Positions 1 to 12,800 of a stretch of 64,000 nucleotides of DNA are shown piece after piece. Numbering within the stretch: position 1 is the first letter of the stretch; each line of letters opens with the position of its first letter. Under the pieces are notes generated by a model. The model was not told the origin of the DNA and searched no databases. It saw nothing but the letters and a program-made list of their open reading frames with translations. Position numbers and translations under genes: made by a program. This DNA comes from Dendrophyllia cribrosa (lineage: Eukaryota > Cnidaria > Anthozoa > Scleractinia > Dendrophylliidae), in contig JAJLRJ010000004.1 of the NCBI GenBank assembly GCA_024195265.1, positions 5,175,159-5,239,158 of the forward strand, in the 5' to 3' direction.

Positions 1-221
1 TGCTTACAAGGTATTTAACTTTACCTTAATTTACTGCGAAAATAACAAAAATAAGTATAACTTAAGATAGGTGCTATTTAGGAACTTGACTTGTATCCAC
101 GCAAATTTAAGTTTGTTAGCTGTAACAGTTTTGATATATGAGCCAAATAAAGTGTTTTTCTCCAATTTTGAGAACAGTGTGCGTTGTGTTGTTGTGTAGC
201 CTTTGAACAGACTCATATTAT

Positions 222-345
222 GGTAATAGGACTGAGTGGAGTCCAGTTCGGTCTGTCATCATACGGTTGATTAACATTTAACGATTTGTTGATCACGGGT
301 ATGATTACAGACAGAATTGGACGACACAAAGTCCTATTATCAATT
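222..345. repeat. Inverted-repeat element (MITE-like)
   Basis: The left arm GGTAATAGGACTGAGTGGAG is answered by the right arm GACACAAAGTCCTATTATC. A second pair, GTCTGTCATCATAC and GTATGATTACAGAC, lies inside it. Paired arms with a short spacer and no open frame indicate a non-autonomous foldback element. The superfamily is not determined. Confidence 0.55.
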
Positions 346-561
346 AATCATAACCATTACAATTTCCGAGAACAAAAAAAAATGAGAAGGAATTCAAAAG
401 AATAACTTGAAGAAACGAGGCTTTTTAAAACTGTGATTGGCTCATGAAACTGACCGATTACGTTGTCCAATGACAAGAAACTGTCCGATTACAACTTTGC
501 AAGTAGTCAGAGGAAAATATAGCGGTTAATGAATCAATCACATTTGAGGAAATTGTAATAG

Positions 562-697
562 TTATGTGGATAGGCTCTTTATAGTTGGTATTTTTTAACA
601 GATCTCGTCGAGCTGTGCGAACCGAGCGCTAGGCTCGTGCAGCTCGACGAGATCCTTTAACCCACTGATACAAACCATAGGGAGCCTATTCACAGGC
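562..697. repeat. Foldback element with nested perfect hairpin
   Basis: Outer arms GTGGATAGGCTCTTTATAG and CATAGGGAGCCTATTCACA are imperfect inverted copies. Near the centre GATCTCGTCGAGCTG (about 602) is the exact reverse complement of CAGCTCGACGAGATC (about 637). A smaller CGAGC/GCTCG stem lies inside that. The GC-rich stem stands out in AT-rich DNA. No coding potential is seen; it is probably a MITE with a strong central hairpin. Confidence 0.55.
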
Positions 698-875
698 TGT
701 TGCTGTGCCATTTTTCTGTTACATAACAGTGTCCACATACTCGCTCAGGAGAATATAAGCACTTCTGACTCACCTTGTCCTAGAAAAGTTATGTCAGGAG
801 GTCAAAACTGCTTGCAACATAATTTTTCTTTTCACAGCGGTGCCTACTTTGAAGGCATCTATATCAACATACTAA

Positions 876-985
876 AAGATCAACAAAAATCAACCCATGT
901 AAAACTCCGATTACAGGCTAGCATGAGGGATATACAAAACGTGTGTTTTACTCGTATTTCGCATGGGTTGGTTTTTGTTGACGTT
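876..985. repeat. Short inverted-repeat element
   Basis: TCAACAAAAATCAACCCATG at the left end is matched in inverse by CATGGGTTGGTTTTTGTTGA at the right end, with about 65 bp between. The short open frame through it is a by-product of the repeat. It is typical of a small MITE. Confidence 0.55.
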
Positions 986-3268
986 TAATGTCAGTAAGTA
1001 GTCTTAAGCGAAAAAGTCCGTGAAGAGAACAATCATTTTGCATGCATTTTGACCTTTCGGTACCTTATCGCGATATCTTTTCTGGAATATAGGTTAAATC
1101 ACCAATTAAGGGGGGAGCCGACCTAACTACAAGATGGTTGCTATGGAAGAGTTCCAAAAGTCATATAATGAGATTCTTTACTTCCTTGGCTATGTTTGGT
1201 CACGTTCATTCTGTTAATGGTTCCATCAAATTTTATGAGTCACAACCATATTTGATAAGTCACGTGACCAGAATATAAAATCCCTTAAACCTCAAACATC
1301 TTACATTTTTATCCAATAAAAACGCCAACGGCTTAATAAAAAATTCCTAATAAAAAATCTGAAGCATGGATTTGTTAACATTCACGTTATTGAACAAGCT
1401 ATGACGTCATGAAGGTGTATTTTAACACATTTTCCTTTATAGCTTTTCTTTTTTTCGCCTAACGGTGATTCCATGCTACTGATTAAAAAAAAAAAGTTGA
1501 ATTGCTTATAATTCGCCAAAAAAATCAGATTTTTATCTATTTACCTTTGGATTTTTGCGCTTTTTCATTGTTACGCGCGGTTGGGGACTGGCACTAGCTG
1601 CGCATGTGCAATGTCGATTTAGTGGTCTTGTGTTTAGTTTATGACACGTGAGAAATACTAACCATGAAATAATGTCCCTAGCAACGACTCTAAAACTGTG
1701 TTTTAAGGTTCACCCCCTTTAAACGACGGATAAATGGCAGACAGCATGACTGTCATTTGTAAATGTGCTCGTGGCAGGAGTTCTTTCATGAAGAGTGTAG
1801 ACTCCCAACCCACAAAACAAAACGATCTGAAAGCGAGACATCTCCCGTCCCCGAAACTTCTTGAATGGTCTGAGGAATGTTGTATTTCTAAAAGCCAATC
1901 ACCGGGTTCTGCTTCCTCCTCAAGAGCCAATAGTTCTAAATTTCAACTCCAGCTGCAATACGAAACGAAAAGTACTCCAGAAATGTACGTAGACTATTTA
2001 GGATGCCCCCACACTACCGTGAATCCTCTATTAAACCCCTCGGGGGGTTATCTATTTAAAGCACGTTTGAGGGAGGGAGGGGGGGTGATAGAGAAGGGGG
2101 CTTATAATTTAGCGAAACGCCATATCATTCGACCTTTCTGCGTGTGGATAAACGTCATTAAACCATACATTCACGATTACCGCAATTACGATTAGTTTTT
2201 AGTATAAGTAACAGTAGTATTTCCTCCAAAGCTCGCGAGTATTGTATGGAAATTTGGCCTGGATTGGTATGGTAAAAATATACTCCTAATACAGGTTGTG
2301 ATTTCGTATCCATATTCCTACCAATAGTGTTGTCAAGTAAAGCCCCCTTTTTGTTACACGCCCGGGGTGCTATTTTGGGGGACGTTAATTGGAGAGGCGT
2401 TTTTTCGAGCAAACAAGGTATGGACAACACAAGGACACAAATTCGTTTTAAACACTTTATTACCACGTCACGATTAAAAATCACTCGTTACTTACATCAA
2501 ATAAGTTATTCGTGCGATGCCTTGAAGAAGCAAGGTAACAAATAAATATGCACGTATGAGATTAAAAAGAAACTATTCTTTAAAAAAAATGTTAAAACTT
2601 TGTTAGGTTTTCAATAAAAAAATCACTTTTGTTCAAACAACACTAAAGTCAGCCTTTTTCGCAGCGCATTTTTGGGACGTAACGCAATGCTTGTTTTAAG
2701 AGTTATGCGTGACGTTTCTCCTCAACCGTTAGTTACGTCACGACCGCAAATATGGGATCCGATCCGGGAAGCGTAGATGACTGAATTGTAGTGCAATTTC
2801 GAGGGCTCAAAATCAATTACCATGCAAATATATTAGACTTTCATCAACCTAGCGTGTATTTAAAAAATCTTTGTCTATTCTCTAATCAACATCTACCTGG
2901 AAACGACTAAAAATGGCGAAATTTAATATATGAAATTAACACCTTTTGCCCAGATTTCAATGCATGTCTTCGTGGACAGAAAAAAAAAAACAGATGGTGT
3001 ACGAATAAAATGGTTTAACAATTAAAAGGTTGACTTTTAACACTAAACGTTTTTTCCCCAAGTTTCACAACCACACCTAAAAACAAAACATGTCCCAAAG
3101 CTAAATCAAACCTTTCGCTCTTCTTTACCATGTACCGTCAAGTGAGAGGTGGAACGAAGCGCGCGCGTAGGAGAAACAACCCTCGTGGGCAACTTTAAAG
3201 AGAGCTAATTAACGTTTACATGTAAAATTAAGACGAGCGCGGAACTCGCTTATTCAGTTATTGTTTAA
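986..3268. other. Downstream flank of rootletin, no supported gene
   Basis: Apart from the doubtful open frame at 1734-2195, nothing coding was seen. Homopurine G-rich tracts occur near 2070-2100. The DNA is AT-rich with A/T homopolymers, as expected for intergenic sequence. Confidence 0.4.
1734..2195 (+). CDS. Open frame of unknown function (doubtful)
   Basis: An open frame of 153 codons begins at an ATG in the context ATAAATGGC. The first ~85 residues are mixed and Ser-rich (for example LEWSEECCISKSQSPGSASS) and look more protein-like than the remainder, which runs through a G-rich stretch near 2040-2100. A possible splice donor, TAC|GTAGAC near 1987, would end a first exon there. No downstream partner exon was recognised on this strand, and an overlapping frame is open on the other strand. 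I do not recognise a family. It may be a first exon, a pseudogene piece or chance. Confidence 0.2.
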   Translation: MADSMTVICKCARGRSSFMKSVDSQPTKQNDLKARHLPSPKLLEWSEECCISKSQSPGSASSSRANSSKFQLQLQYETKSTPEMYVDYLGCPHTTVNPLLNPSGGYLFKARLREGGGVIEKGAYNLAKRHIIRPFCVWINVIKPYIHDYRNYD

Positions 3269-3711
3269 AGGAGCTATGTCGCGAGGATGGCGAGTGAGTA
3301 CTGGGTACTAACAACTTGAAAAACGTCCGGTGGCTTTTTATCAAGTTGGCGGCCATTACTGACGAATTCGCTGCAATCCGTTCCATCCCGTCGTATTGCG
3401 TGGAAGGATAGATCTCAAGTTTACAAATTAGTTAGAGTATTTACTTGACTAGATTTTTGTTAAATTATTTCTGCGATTTGTTAGTCGTACCTTCGAAATA
3501 GTCGATGTCTTCCAGTAGTGGTGGAAGCTGGGGAGGAATTTAAAAGCGAAATCGATCGTGTGTTTGTTTACCTCGCGTGGTTCGACACGAGTGCAAGCGC
3601 GATAAAACTTGCCGCGATCCGGGAGGGAACAATAGAAATTTGACATGTGACGTCAGGTGACGTCACATGACAGGAACGCATTGCGCAGACTCACCTTACG
3701 ACATAGCCCCT
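3269..3711. repeat. TTAA-flanked MITE (Kolobok- or piggyBac-like)
   Basis: The left end AGGAGCTATGTCGCGAGG and the right end CGTAAGGTGAGTC (inverted)...GACATAGCCCCT are inverted copies. TTAA lies immediately outside both ends (3265-3268 and 3712-3715), as expected for a TTAA target duplication. TTAA duplications are made by piggyBac and Kolobok transposases. The AGGGGCTATGTC-type terminus recurs in elements at 14597 and 20959. It sits just beyond the rootletin stop codon, so it may contribute to the 3' UTR. Confidence 0.65.
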
Positions 3712-3826
3712 TTAACGATCCATGGCAAAAACGAGCGATCACTCAGTCTTCGATACACCAAACAAAATAAAAACTTAAAATCTTTAAAATTGGCTTAAAT
3801 AAAAACTAAAATTAAAAGAGAAACGT

Positions 3827-6800
3827 TCATGTTGTTGACTTTCTAGTCTTGCGCAAAGGGCTTACTCCTGGAGTATTTCGGCGAGCCACCGACGATGAAA
3901 TTGGAGTCGTTCGGCGAGACGGCGAGATTCCCGAATACGCTGGAGTGCTTGTCGTCATCTTGTCGGACGGAAATCGGACAGGAGGCGAGGCTGATTTGGT
4001 TCGGCGCATGGGCGAAGTGGAATAGCTCGCATCCACGGAGTCTTCAAGTTTCTGTGACTCTCGTTCCAGGACTGAGGGCTCATACACGGTGTCACGTGCT
4101 ACAGTGTGGAGCGAGTCTTCCAGTTTACCTCTGAGATCCCGGATTTCATCTGATTTTTGCGCAGTGCGTGTTATGTATGACTGCTTCTTTTGTATCTCCT
4201 TGGAGAGTTGGTCTTTCAAGGTGGATACCTGAGAAACAAAGAAATGGGACAACGATTATTCCATGTTATTATCTAATCTTGTGGCCGCTGACCACTTGCT
4301 AAGAATCATCTCATCGATGGAGAGCAAGTACTTGGAAAATAAAAAAAATAATAATTAATAAATAAATAAACAAAACAAGGGAAATAAAAGAGCTGACGAG
4401 AATTGGTGTTTTCGCAAAGTGAAACAACCACTCCATGCTCGTGTGAAAAGATACAACTATCGAAGATCTTCGGTAACATTCTGCAATAATCGGAACCTAT
4501 CGCCCATAGTCGGGTGACTACTTACTTGTTCTTCTAGGCCCCTGACTCGCTGTTTATGAGCTCGTTCTCTGGCCATCTGAGTTTTCTCCAGTTGGCTTTG
4601 AGATTGTTTGGCCCTCTCACCTTCCAGTTCTACTTCTTGTCGATGGCGGCTTGTCAGCTCAACCAATCTGTGTTTCAAAAGAAGAAATAAAACATCAGCA
4701 ATCACTTACATCAAGAGTTCAAAAAATGTTCGTTTTTACTAACTTAAAAGGCAAAGACGCACGCGAGTCACAGGTGACCCACTCGGCCGGAGTGTAACCC
4801 GGTTTCCGCAGCAGGAAGAACTGGGAGTATTGCTACTCCACCCAGGATGGGATGCTAGTCCATCGCAAGGTTACCCCAGCATTTTGTCTACTGACTATAG
4901 TAGCCAAGTTTGGCATCATTGCGGTACGAGAAATACCAAAAAACTAGAAAAAGTAAACGAGAGGGCTCTTCGCTATATTTATATGGACAATCGAACAACT
5001 TATGAAGAATTGCTAGTAAGAATGGGAGTAGTTAACTTAGAAAGTCGTAGAATACAAGATATGATTCTAACTATAGACAATTGCCTTAATGATAGAGCTC
5101 CATCCAGTGTTAAGGATTTAATATCCCACCGTCGTTCTAATTATAATTTAAGGGGCGATTACTTATTGATTTAGCCTGTTCCAGGCTCCGCAAATTCGCA
5201 AGTTTCACTTTGACAGCTTATAATAGTTAGATAATTTTTAAATTTCAATTGTTATCATGTATTTATATTATATATTTTAATATTTTTATAGCTTTAATTT
5301 CCGTTTGTTCTTAGTTTTATCTATGTTGTGGAGTGCCTGCAAACTAGCTTTACTGCTAAGTGTACCGTCCACGTTAAACGAATACACCTATTGTATTGTA
5401 TTGCATTGCATTGCATTGTAACACGACGGCCGAAAACAGGCCTTGAACCACCGACCTTTGGATCTGAAATCCAACGCGCTATTAAACCACTACACCACCG
5501 CGCATCTGCGAAGGGTACAGAACACGACACTTTGAAATGGATGACAAAGAAATGAATTGCAGCGGCGGAAACAAAACGCACATTACTGCAACGGGCAAGT
5601 GAAGAAATTGTTGTCATAAACGTGTGGTATACATGAAGTACTTACTTCTGTGCATGGCCATGCTCAGTATCAGCGATTTGTTGTTGCAGGGCCTGAATCG
5701 TTCTCTGTAATTCCTGATTGTCCTGTTCGTAAGAGCTGCTTGTTCTGTCCAACTTGTCACGCTCGTCACGCAATCTCGTACTCACATCTTCGGCCTCCAG
5801 TTTCTCTCGCTCGATCTGTCAATGTTACAACAGAAATTCGCGTCAATACCATGAAATTGCACCGTATGAACCTCAGTGTTTGTAATCTCTGACTGCGTTT
5901 TAAAAAAACAATTTTAGATTGTAGGATTGTAGATGTATAAATGAAAGCTATTGAGCAGTACTTTCCTGTGGAACTGTTTATTATGCTGTACAAGGTGGTT
6001 CTAACTTTTGGAGTTTGTGGATGAAATCCTAAAGTTTGATCATTCAAATGAAAGCTATTGAGCAGTACTTTCCTGTGGAACTGTTTATTATGAGTCCGCA
6101 GATGAAATCGTAAAGTGTGACCATTCAAATGAAAGCTATTGAGCAGTACTTTCCTGTGGTACTGTTTATTATGCTGTACAAGGTGGTTCTAACTTTTGAG
6201 TCTGTGGATGAAATCCTAAAGTGTGACCATTCAAATGAAAGCTATTGAGCAGTACTTTCCTGTGGTGCTGTTTATTATGCTGTACAAGGTGGTTCTAACT
6301 TTTGAGTCTGCAGATGAAATCCTAAGTGTGACCATTCAAATGAAAGCTATTGAGCAGTACTTTCCTGTGGTACTGTTTATTATGCTGTACAAGGAGGTTC
6401 TAACTTTTGAGTCTGCAGATGAAATCCTAAAGTGTGACCATTCAAATGAAAGCTACCGAGCAGTACTTTCCTGTGGAACTGTTTATTATGCTGTACATGA
6501 TGGTTCTAACTTTTGAGTCTGTGTATAAAATCCTACAGTGTGACCATTCAAATGAAAGCTATTGAGCAGTACTTTCCTGTGGTACTGTTTATTATGCTGT
6601 ACATGATGGTTGTAACTTTTGAGTTTGTGTAAAAAATCCTGAAGTGAGACCATTCAAATGAAAGCTATTGAACAGTACTTTCCTGTTGTGCTGTTAGTTC
6701 TTCGGCAGTTTGCAAAAACAAATTAAGATTTTGTTTTCTGAAATTTAAGTGTTACCGCATTTAACAGCGTAAGGGTGATTTTTTTTCAAGCCTCACCTTA

Positions 6801-9800
6801 TCAAGGGTGTTCCTCAAAGCCTTCTTGTCCTTCTCCAACCGCACATGCGCTCGTTCCAGTTCCCTCTTTTCTTGCTCGGCGTTGGACAGACCTCGCTGAA
6901 AGTTCGCCAGCCGATCTTGCAATTCACGCTTTTCTTCCTGTAATTTACCAATTCTCGCCACAAGTTCTTCTTCGGCTTCTTTCTGTTGTTGCAACATTTG
7001 CTGCAGTTGGCGTATTTGGCCCTCAAGCTCCATGCGGCGAACCTACCGAGCAAAAACAAAAAACGTATCAGCTCAACTTCTTCATTTTGTGAAAGAGTCA
7101 AACCTCAGTGTGTTACGTAGTTTACTTTGCTAAGTCCATGGATACAGTCCTTAAATTTAAGGAATGCTACTGAAGCTCATTCTTGTGGTGCTATTCATTA
7201 TGCTGTACAGGGTGGTTTGAACCAAGTTTCGAGACTGGAAAAAATCCTCAGTCAGATGTGACCATTAAAATGAAAGCTACCGAGCAGTACTTTCCTGTGG
7301 TACTGTTTATTATGCTGTACAAGGTGGTTCTAACTTTTGAGTCTGTGGATGAAATCCCAAAGTGTAACCATTAAAATGAAAACTATTGAGCAGTACTTTC
7401 CTGTGGTGCTGTTTATTATGCTGTACAAGGTGATTCTAACGTTTGAGTCTGTGGATGAAATCCTAAAGTGTGACTATTCAGATAAAAGCTATTGAGCAGT
7501 GCTTTCCAGTGGTGCTGTTTATTATGCTGTACAAGGTGATTCTAACTTTTGAGTCTGTGAATGAAATCCTAAAGCGTGACCATTTAAATGAAAGCTACTG
7601 AGCAGTACTTTCTTGTGGTGCTGTTTATTTTGCTGTCCAAGGTGGTTCTAACTTTTGATGTAGATGAAATCCTGAAGTGTGACCATTCAAATGAAAGGTA
7701 ACAAGCAGTATTTGCATTTGGTGCAAATGCACTTTACTATGCCGTACAAGGTGTTTTTGACTTTTGAATCCGTGGAGAAAATCCCAACGTTCGGTCACTC
7801 AGATAAAAGCTATGGAGCAGTGCTCTGCTATGGTACCTCTTACTTTTAAATCTCTCTTGAAAGGGAAATTGAAGAAAAAATTTCGAACTCTCAGTAAATA
7901 AGTATTAAGGCCCGTTTACACATGCGATTTTTAATGCGATTTTTGTCGCGCTCTCCAATGCAACTTTTATCGCAAGTGTAAACTAGCGACGATTTCCTGT
8001 GCGATTCGGATGGGTCATTTGCTTTGATTTGCTGTGTTTTACCAAAAATTGCCGCCAAGTTGCATCAGGTTTCGAACATGTCGAAACCTCTGCGACATCG
8101 CCCGACAAATCGCGCCCAAATCGCGCTGAAATTCCGCCCGTTTACACATGCGATTTGAAGATGCAACTTGCGCGCGACGGGCCTTTCGAAGACTAAGACG
8201 ATCTTTAAGCAAAACAACACACTTCTATGGTTTATCGGTGCAATAAATCATGCGGGTGCAAGCTTTTCAAGTGTTATTCCAACATACCACGTGGTTTATT
8301 GCACCGATAAACCATGGAAATGTGTGGTATATTGCTTTTCTATAATAACTATATTTTCCATAAGGTTTACTGGTACAATAGTCAATAGCTATTGTCCAAT
8401 AAGAGCGCGTGCATTATCTTCAGTTATTGTTTAAGTATATTAACCTCTGCATCAGCTTGTTCGTTCTTCATCTGTTGCATGCGGTCCTGCTGTACGTTGT
8501 TTCTGTTCTTAGCGTCCTGCTGGGCGGCTTTGAGCGCCTCCAGTCTTTCGGCCATGATCCTGCGGTCATGCTCACTGTTGGTAAGCGCGCGCTGCATCTG
8601 CTGCAGTCTCTCTTGCAGGGACTGAGAAGTGGCGTTGCTGTCATTCAAACTGAGTGACAGTTCGGTCACCTAGCAACCAAAAAGAAACAGATTGGTTAAA
8701 ATGAAATACTTTTCAATTCTACTTATCGAATTGACAGGAAGACTAGAGCTGTTTTTTTTTGGCGGAATTAGAATCCGATGTCAAATAATTACCGCAAAAT
8801 TATAACATTATAGTGTGGATGAAATCCAAAATTGTGAGTATTCAAATGATAGCTATTAAGAAGGTGTACAAGATGATTCTAACTTTTGAGTTTGTGGATG
8901 AAATCCTTAAGTGAGATCATTCAAATGAAAGATATTGGGTCTGAGAATAAAATCCTTTAGTTGAATGCTATTGAGCAGTGCTTTTCTTCGGTACTGTTTA
9001 TTACGCTTTAAAAGGTGGCGCTAACTTCTGGGATTCCTCTAGGAACCCTTGAAAGTGAATTTACCTTTTCCTTGAAAGCTTGTTCCTCTTCTTCAGTCTT
9101 TGCCAGTGCAAGCGTGAGCCTATCAACTGTGAGTTGAAGTGAAGTTGAACGCGACTCCAGTTCTTGCTGGGATCGCATTAGTTGATCGATACGTTCTCGG
9201 AGAGCTTGTTTTTCGGCCTCGCCTTCAGCAGACTGCATTCGTAGCCGTTCGATGTCACCTGACGAAAACAATATAGGCCTTAGGTGTAGGATACTTCGTG
9301 CGAACTGACATGAACTACTCATATCTGGATATTTCGTGTAGGTCTACATGATGTAAGGGGAGGGGGGTGTTTTGACATGGCGGCCATGTCTCCTAAAGTA
9401 TCGTGTTCTTGTTGAATCCGTTTCAATCGTGTTTTCTCGTGAATGCTACATGGAAAATGCCATGTAATGCATAAGTAGTGAAATACAGCTTCCGAATGGC
9501 GGTTTTCACGAGAATGCATTCATTTAAATCGGATTAAGCTCCGGCCGAGTGGGTTACCTGTGACTCGTGTAAGACTTTAGAAATAATTTTTAAAATCAGA
9601 GAGCAAATCAAAAAACAGTTTTTGAGCAAATTATAGTCTGTTTGAGAATATAATGACTGATACTTTTCACAAATAATTTGTCAAGCATTCACAGTTTGAA
9701 GACTCAAGATGTAACTTAATGTTTTTCACCATTTTGGCTTACTTCCACGGGAAAATTTTATGGAGAAAATTTGAAAAATTTGAAATTATTACCTTCCAAA

Positions 9801-12800
9801 GACCTCTTTCTCAACTCAACTTTGGTCATCCTCGACTCTGCATTCTCGATTTGCGCGCGCATAGCTTCTTTCTCCTGGTCGCTCTTGGACTCGCTCTGTT
9901 GCAGCTGAGCAACCTTGTCTCGCAGCTGGCGGCGCTCGCCCTCAGCTTGTGCAAGACTGGAATCTAGCACCGAGATCTTCTCGTTCAGACCCTTGCGCTC
10001 TCGTTCCAGGCGCCTGATGGTTTCCTCCTGAAGCATGAGAGCAGTCTGGGCGCTACTTAGACGACCGTCTGCGCCTCGGCGACCTGGAACAAAAATTATA
10101 AAACAAGACGTTGGTTTTTGCAGTGTGACCCGCTAGACCAGCCAGGTCTGGACCAACTGGCCCTGCTAGTGCAGGAATTTGTGTATTTAGTTGAAAGCGA
10201 GCTCTCACAGGTTGAAACCTGTGGATCTAAAATTACAGACATCTTTCTTATGAATTAATTTCCAAAGGCAATGTTACTGAGAAAGGTTTTAATGCAACAA
10301 TGTTATATTAACCCTTTAACTCCCCAGAGTGCCAAAAAGCAAAATTCAAGAAAAATCCCCAATTTCATTTTGTAAAATATTGAATGTACAAATGGTACCA
10401 TGCAAAAGTACTGCCGAAGAGGTTCTATTTTGAATGGTAACACCATAGGATTTCGTCGACAGACTCAAAAGTTACAACTTCACCACATGACTCCATAATT
10501 GACTCTGCTGTGAAAGGGTTGTAAGTCAATACACGGTTGCTTTTCAACACAACATCTTACATCACAACTTTCGAATTTTAGTCCTGACATCACCCTTACC
10601 TTCTTCCGCTTCACCCAGTGACTTCTGCAGTGCCTGTAATCGCTGTTCGGTGTGCGCTTTCTCCTCTTCCATTTCCGCCACGGCCCTGTGTAAGTTATTC
10701 GCTTTGGTCATCGCCTCGTCTCGTTCTCGCTCAGCTTCTTTCATGCTTTGAGCGAAATCTCGCAGGGCAGATCGCACCGTCTCCGGATCAATCTCTCCAG
10801 ACATTTCCATCGATTTACTCGGCGACATTCTTCTGCTCGGAGACACGGAGCGGTCGCCCGAATCTACAGTTTCCTCCATTGTCTTTTCCGGCGAGCGCGA
10901 CCGACTTCTACCGAACATGCGACGACGGGGGCTCGGGCTACGAGTACGAGTTGGAGATGGAGTTCTGAAAAAGGTAAGGAAAATGTGATTATCGCATATT
11001 TACGATCACTAGACCTTCTCACTAATCCGAAACAAATAGTTTTCCCGGTTTCACTTAGCTACAGAAGTTAACCCTCGAGTTGGGTTATTTTAGTAGTAGT
11101 ATTTTTAGGTTTTCATTGATAAAAATGCGTTTTTTGGCTTCTCAAAGTGATGTTAAAAAAATCGGTAACATTATCCCTTCAGAGCGGTTATCAATTGAGT
11201 GTTGAAAGTAATTTCGTAATTGCTTTGTTTTTGCATTGCTACGCTTTGTGATTGGCTAAAAAATCTCGCGCCACTTTTTCAACCAATCAAAGGTGAAACC
11301 AAAACCAATCCTGACTTGCTTGCACGCGTTTTCCCGCGCTTGGCGCCGGCTACATGTATCTGCCGCTTGTTCTGATTGGTTCATTGGATTGCCTGCGTCT
11401 GTGATTGGTCAGAGTAAGTACCGATACTCAACTAAAAACTGCTGATATATAATCGTTTTTGTACCTGCCGCTCATTTCACCAGGCGGTTTGATACCAAGG
11501 GTCCTCCTCAGAGTTGAATGTAGACTGGCCAATTTGAACTCCAAGTCATTCTTTGATCCTTCCATGCGCGCCAGCTGCGCCTCTAGGCCTGTAATGCGAC
11601 CTTCTGATCCGGATAACTTAAGCTTAAGGTCACTGTTGTCTTGACTCGAGTTCTCAAGCAAGTTCTCAAGATTCTTTACCTACAAGAAACAAGTTCAAAA
11701 CAGTTCACCCCTCGAGTCAATCCTCGGCAAACCATAACATAATTAACTTAATGCCTTAATTCTCACGACCTTTGCCCATCTGATCTCGTAGCTCAGCAGG
11801 TTAGAGTCCTGGAAGATGGTCTAATCCAGAGCGGGTTGCGAGTTTGATTCTCGCCGGGCCGAGGTCAAAGATTTTAGTTTGATTCCCGTTACGTTACCCC
11901 ATATCCTTTGTAGGACGTGCAGTCCAGAAGGATTTCTAAGGGTTTTATTCTTCTCATCATTATAATAAAAACAACATTGACATTTCATCTAATGGTGCTG
12001 TTTACAATGCGGTACAAGGTTATTCTGACCGTTGAGTCTGGGAGTGAAATATTGAGCAGTACCTTTCCGTTGTTTTAGTAACTCTTTTTTTCAATAAAAA
12101 TATTAATAATTGGGCAACTCTTGTGGGAGAAAGGAGTATAAAACATTTTCTCCGCACCTTGTCTACAGCTTTCTGTTCCGCGCGGTGTGACTCATCCAAA
12201 GCAGCGCTGAAATCTTTCTCCTTCACGCGGTTATCTTCCTCCATCTCCGCGAATTTTCGCGTGAGATTCTGGATTTCTCGTTTGGCGCCTTCTTTCTGGC
12301 CTTCAGACTCCACGAGTTTCTGCTTCATGTTGTAGTTATCCTGGCGAAGCTCATCTATGAGGTGCTCGTCCTTAGCGAGTTGATCTTTAAGATCGGAAAT
12401 TTCTTTCTTGCTTTTTAGACACTCGCCATCAAGCATTTTCACCTGAAAAAACGACGCGAGAATTCATGAAGTTTAGAACCCAATTTTAGTAGCATTACCA
12501 GCTTTATAAAGTGTTATACTCCAGTGGTGCCGTTTATCATTATACTCTATTATTATATAAACTTCAGTGAAATACAAGGATATCCCCCACCGAAGAAAAA
12601 TCATATCTCGACACATATCTTCACGTTAGTTACCATTTTTGTCCTTGTAAAATGTCAAACAAGCTAAAAGGCGTTGGTCTAATTTCGGAAAATGATCGGA
12701 AACGTCCGTACAACCTTCGGACAGTATTCGGGAAATTTCCGACAATCTTCAGAGAATTTCCGACGATCTTCGGAGATCTAAGTGAAATCTTCGGAAAAGC

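Noticed and set aside
4830..5174. Host gene in the rootletin intron
   Set aside because: The translated sequence is the C-terminal region of a LINE reverse transcriptase, truncated at both ends.
5418..5503. tRNA with TCA anticodon (selenocysteine or suppressor)
   Set aside because: The T-stem and acceptor stem do not pair and there is no long variable arm, so it is a tRNA-derived repeat.
6223..6516. 97-codon open frame with repeated MKAIEQYFPVVLF-like peptide
   Set aside because: It is the 106-bp satellite read in one frame; a 106-bp unit does not keep frame over successive copies, and the frame dies outside two units.
7999..8196. 65-codon open frame
   Set aside because: It lies wholly inside a MITE that recurs at 17141-17467, where the frame is not conserved.
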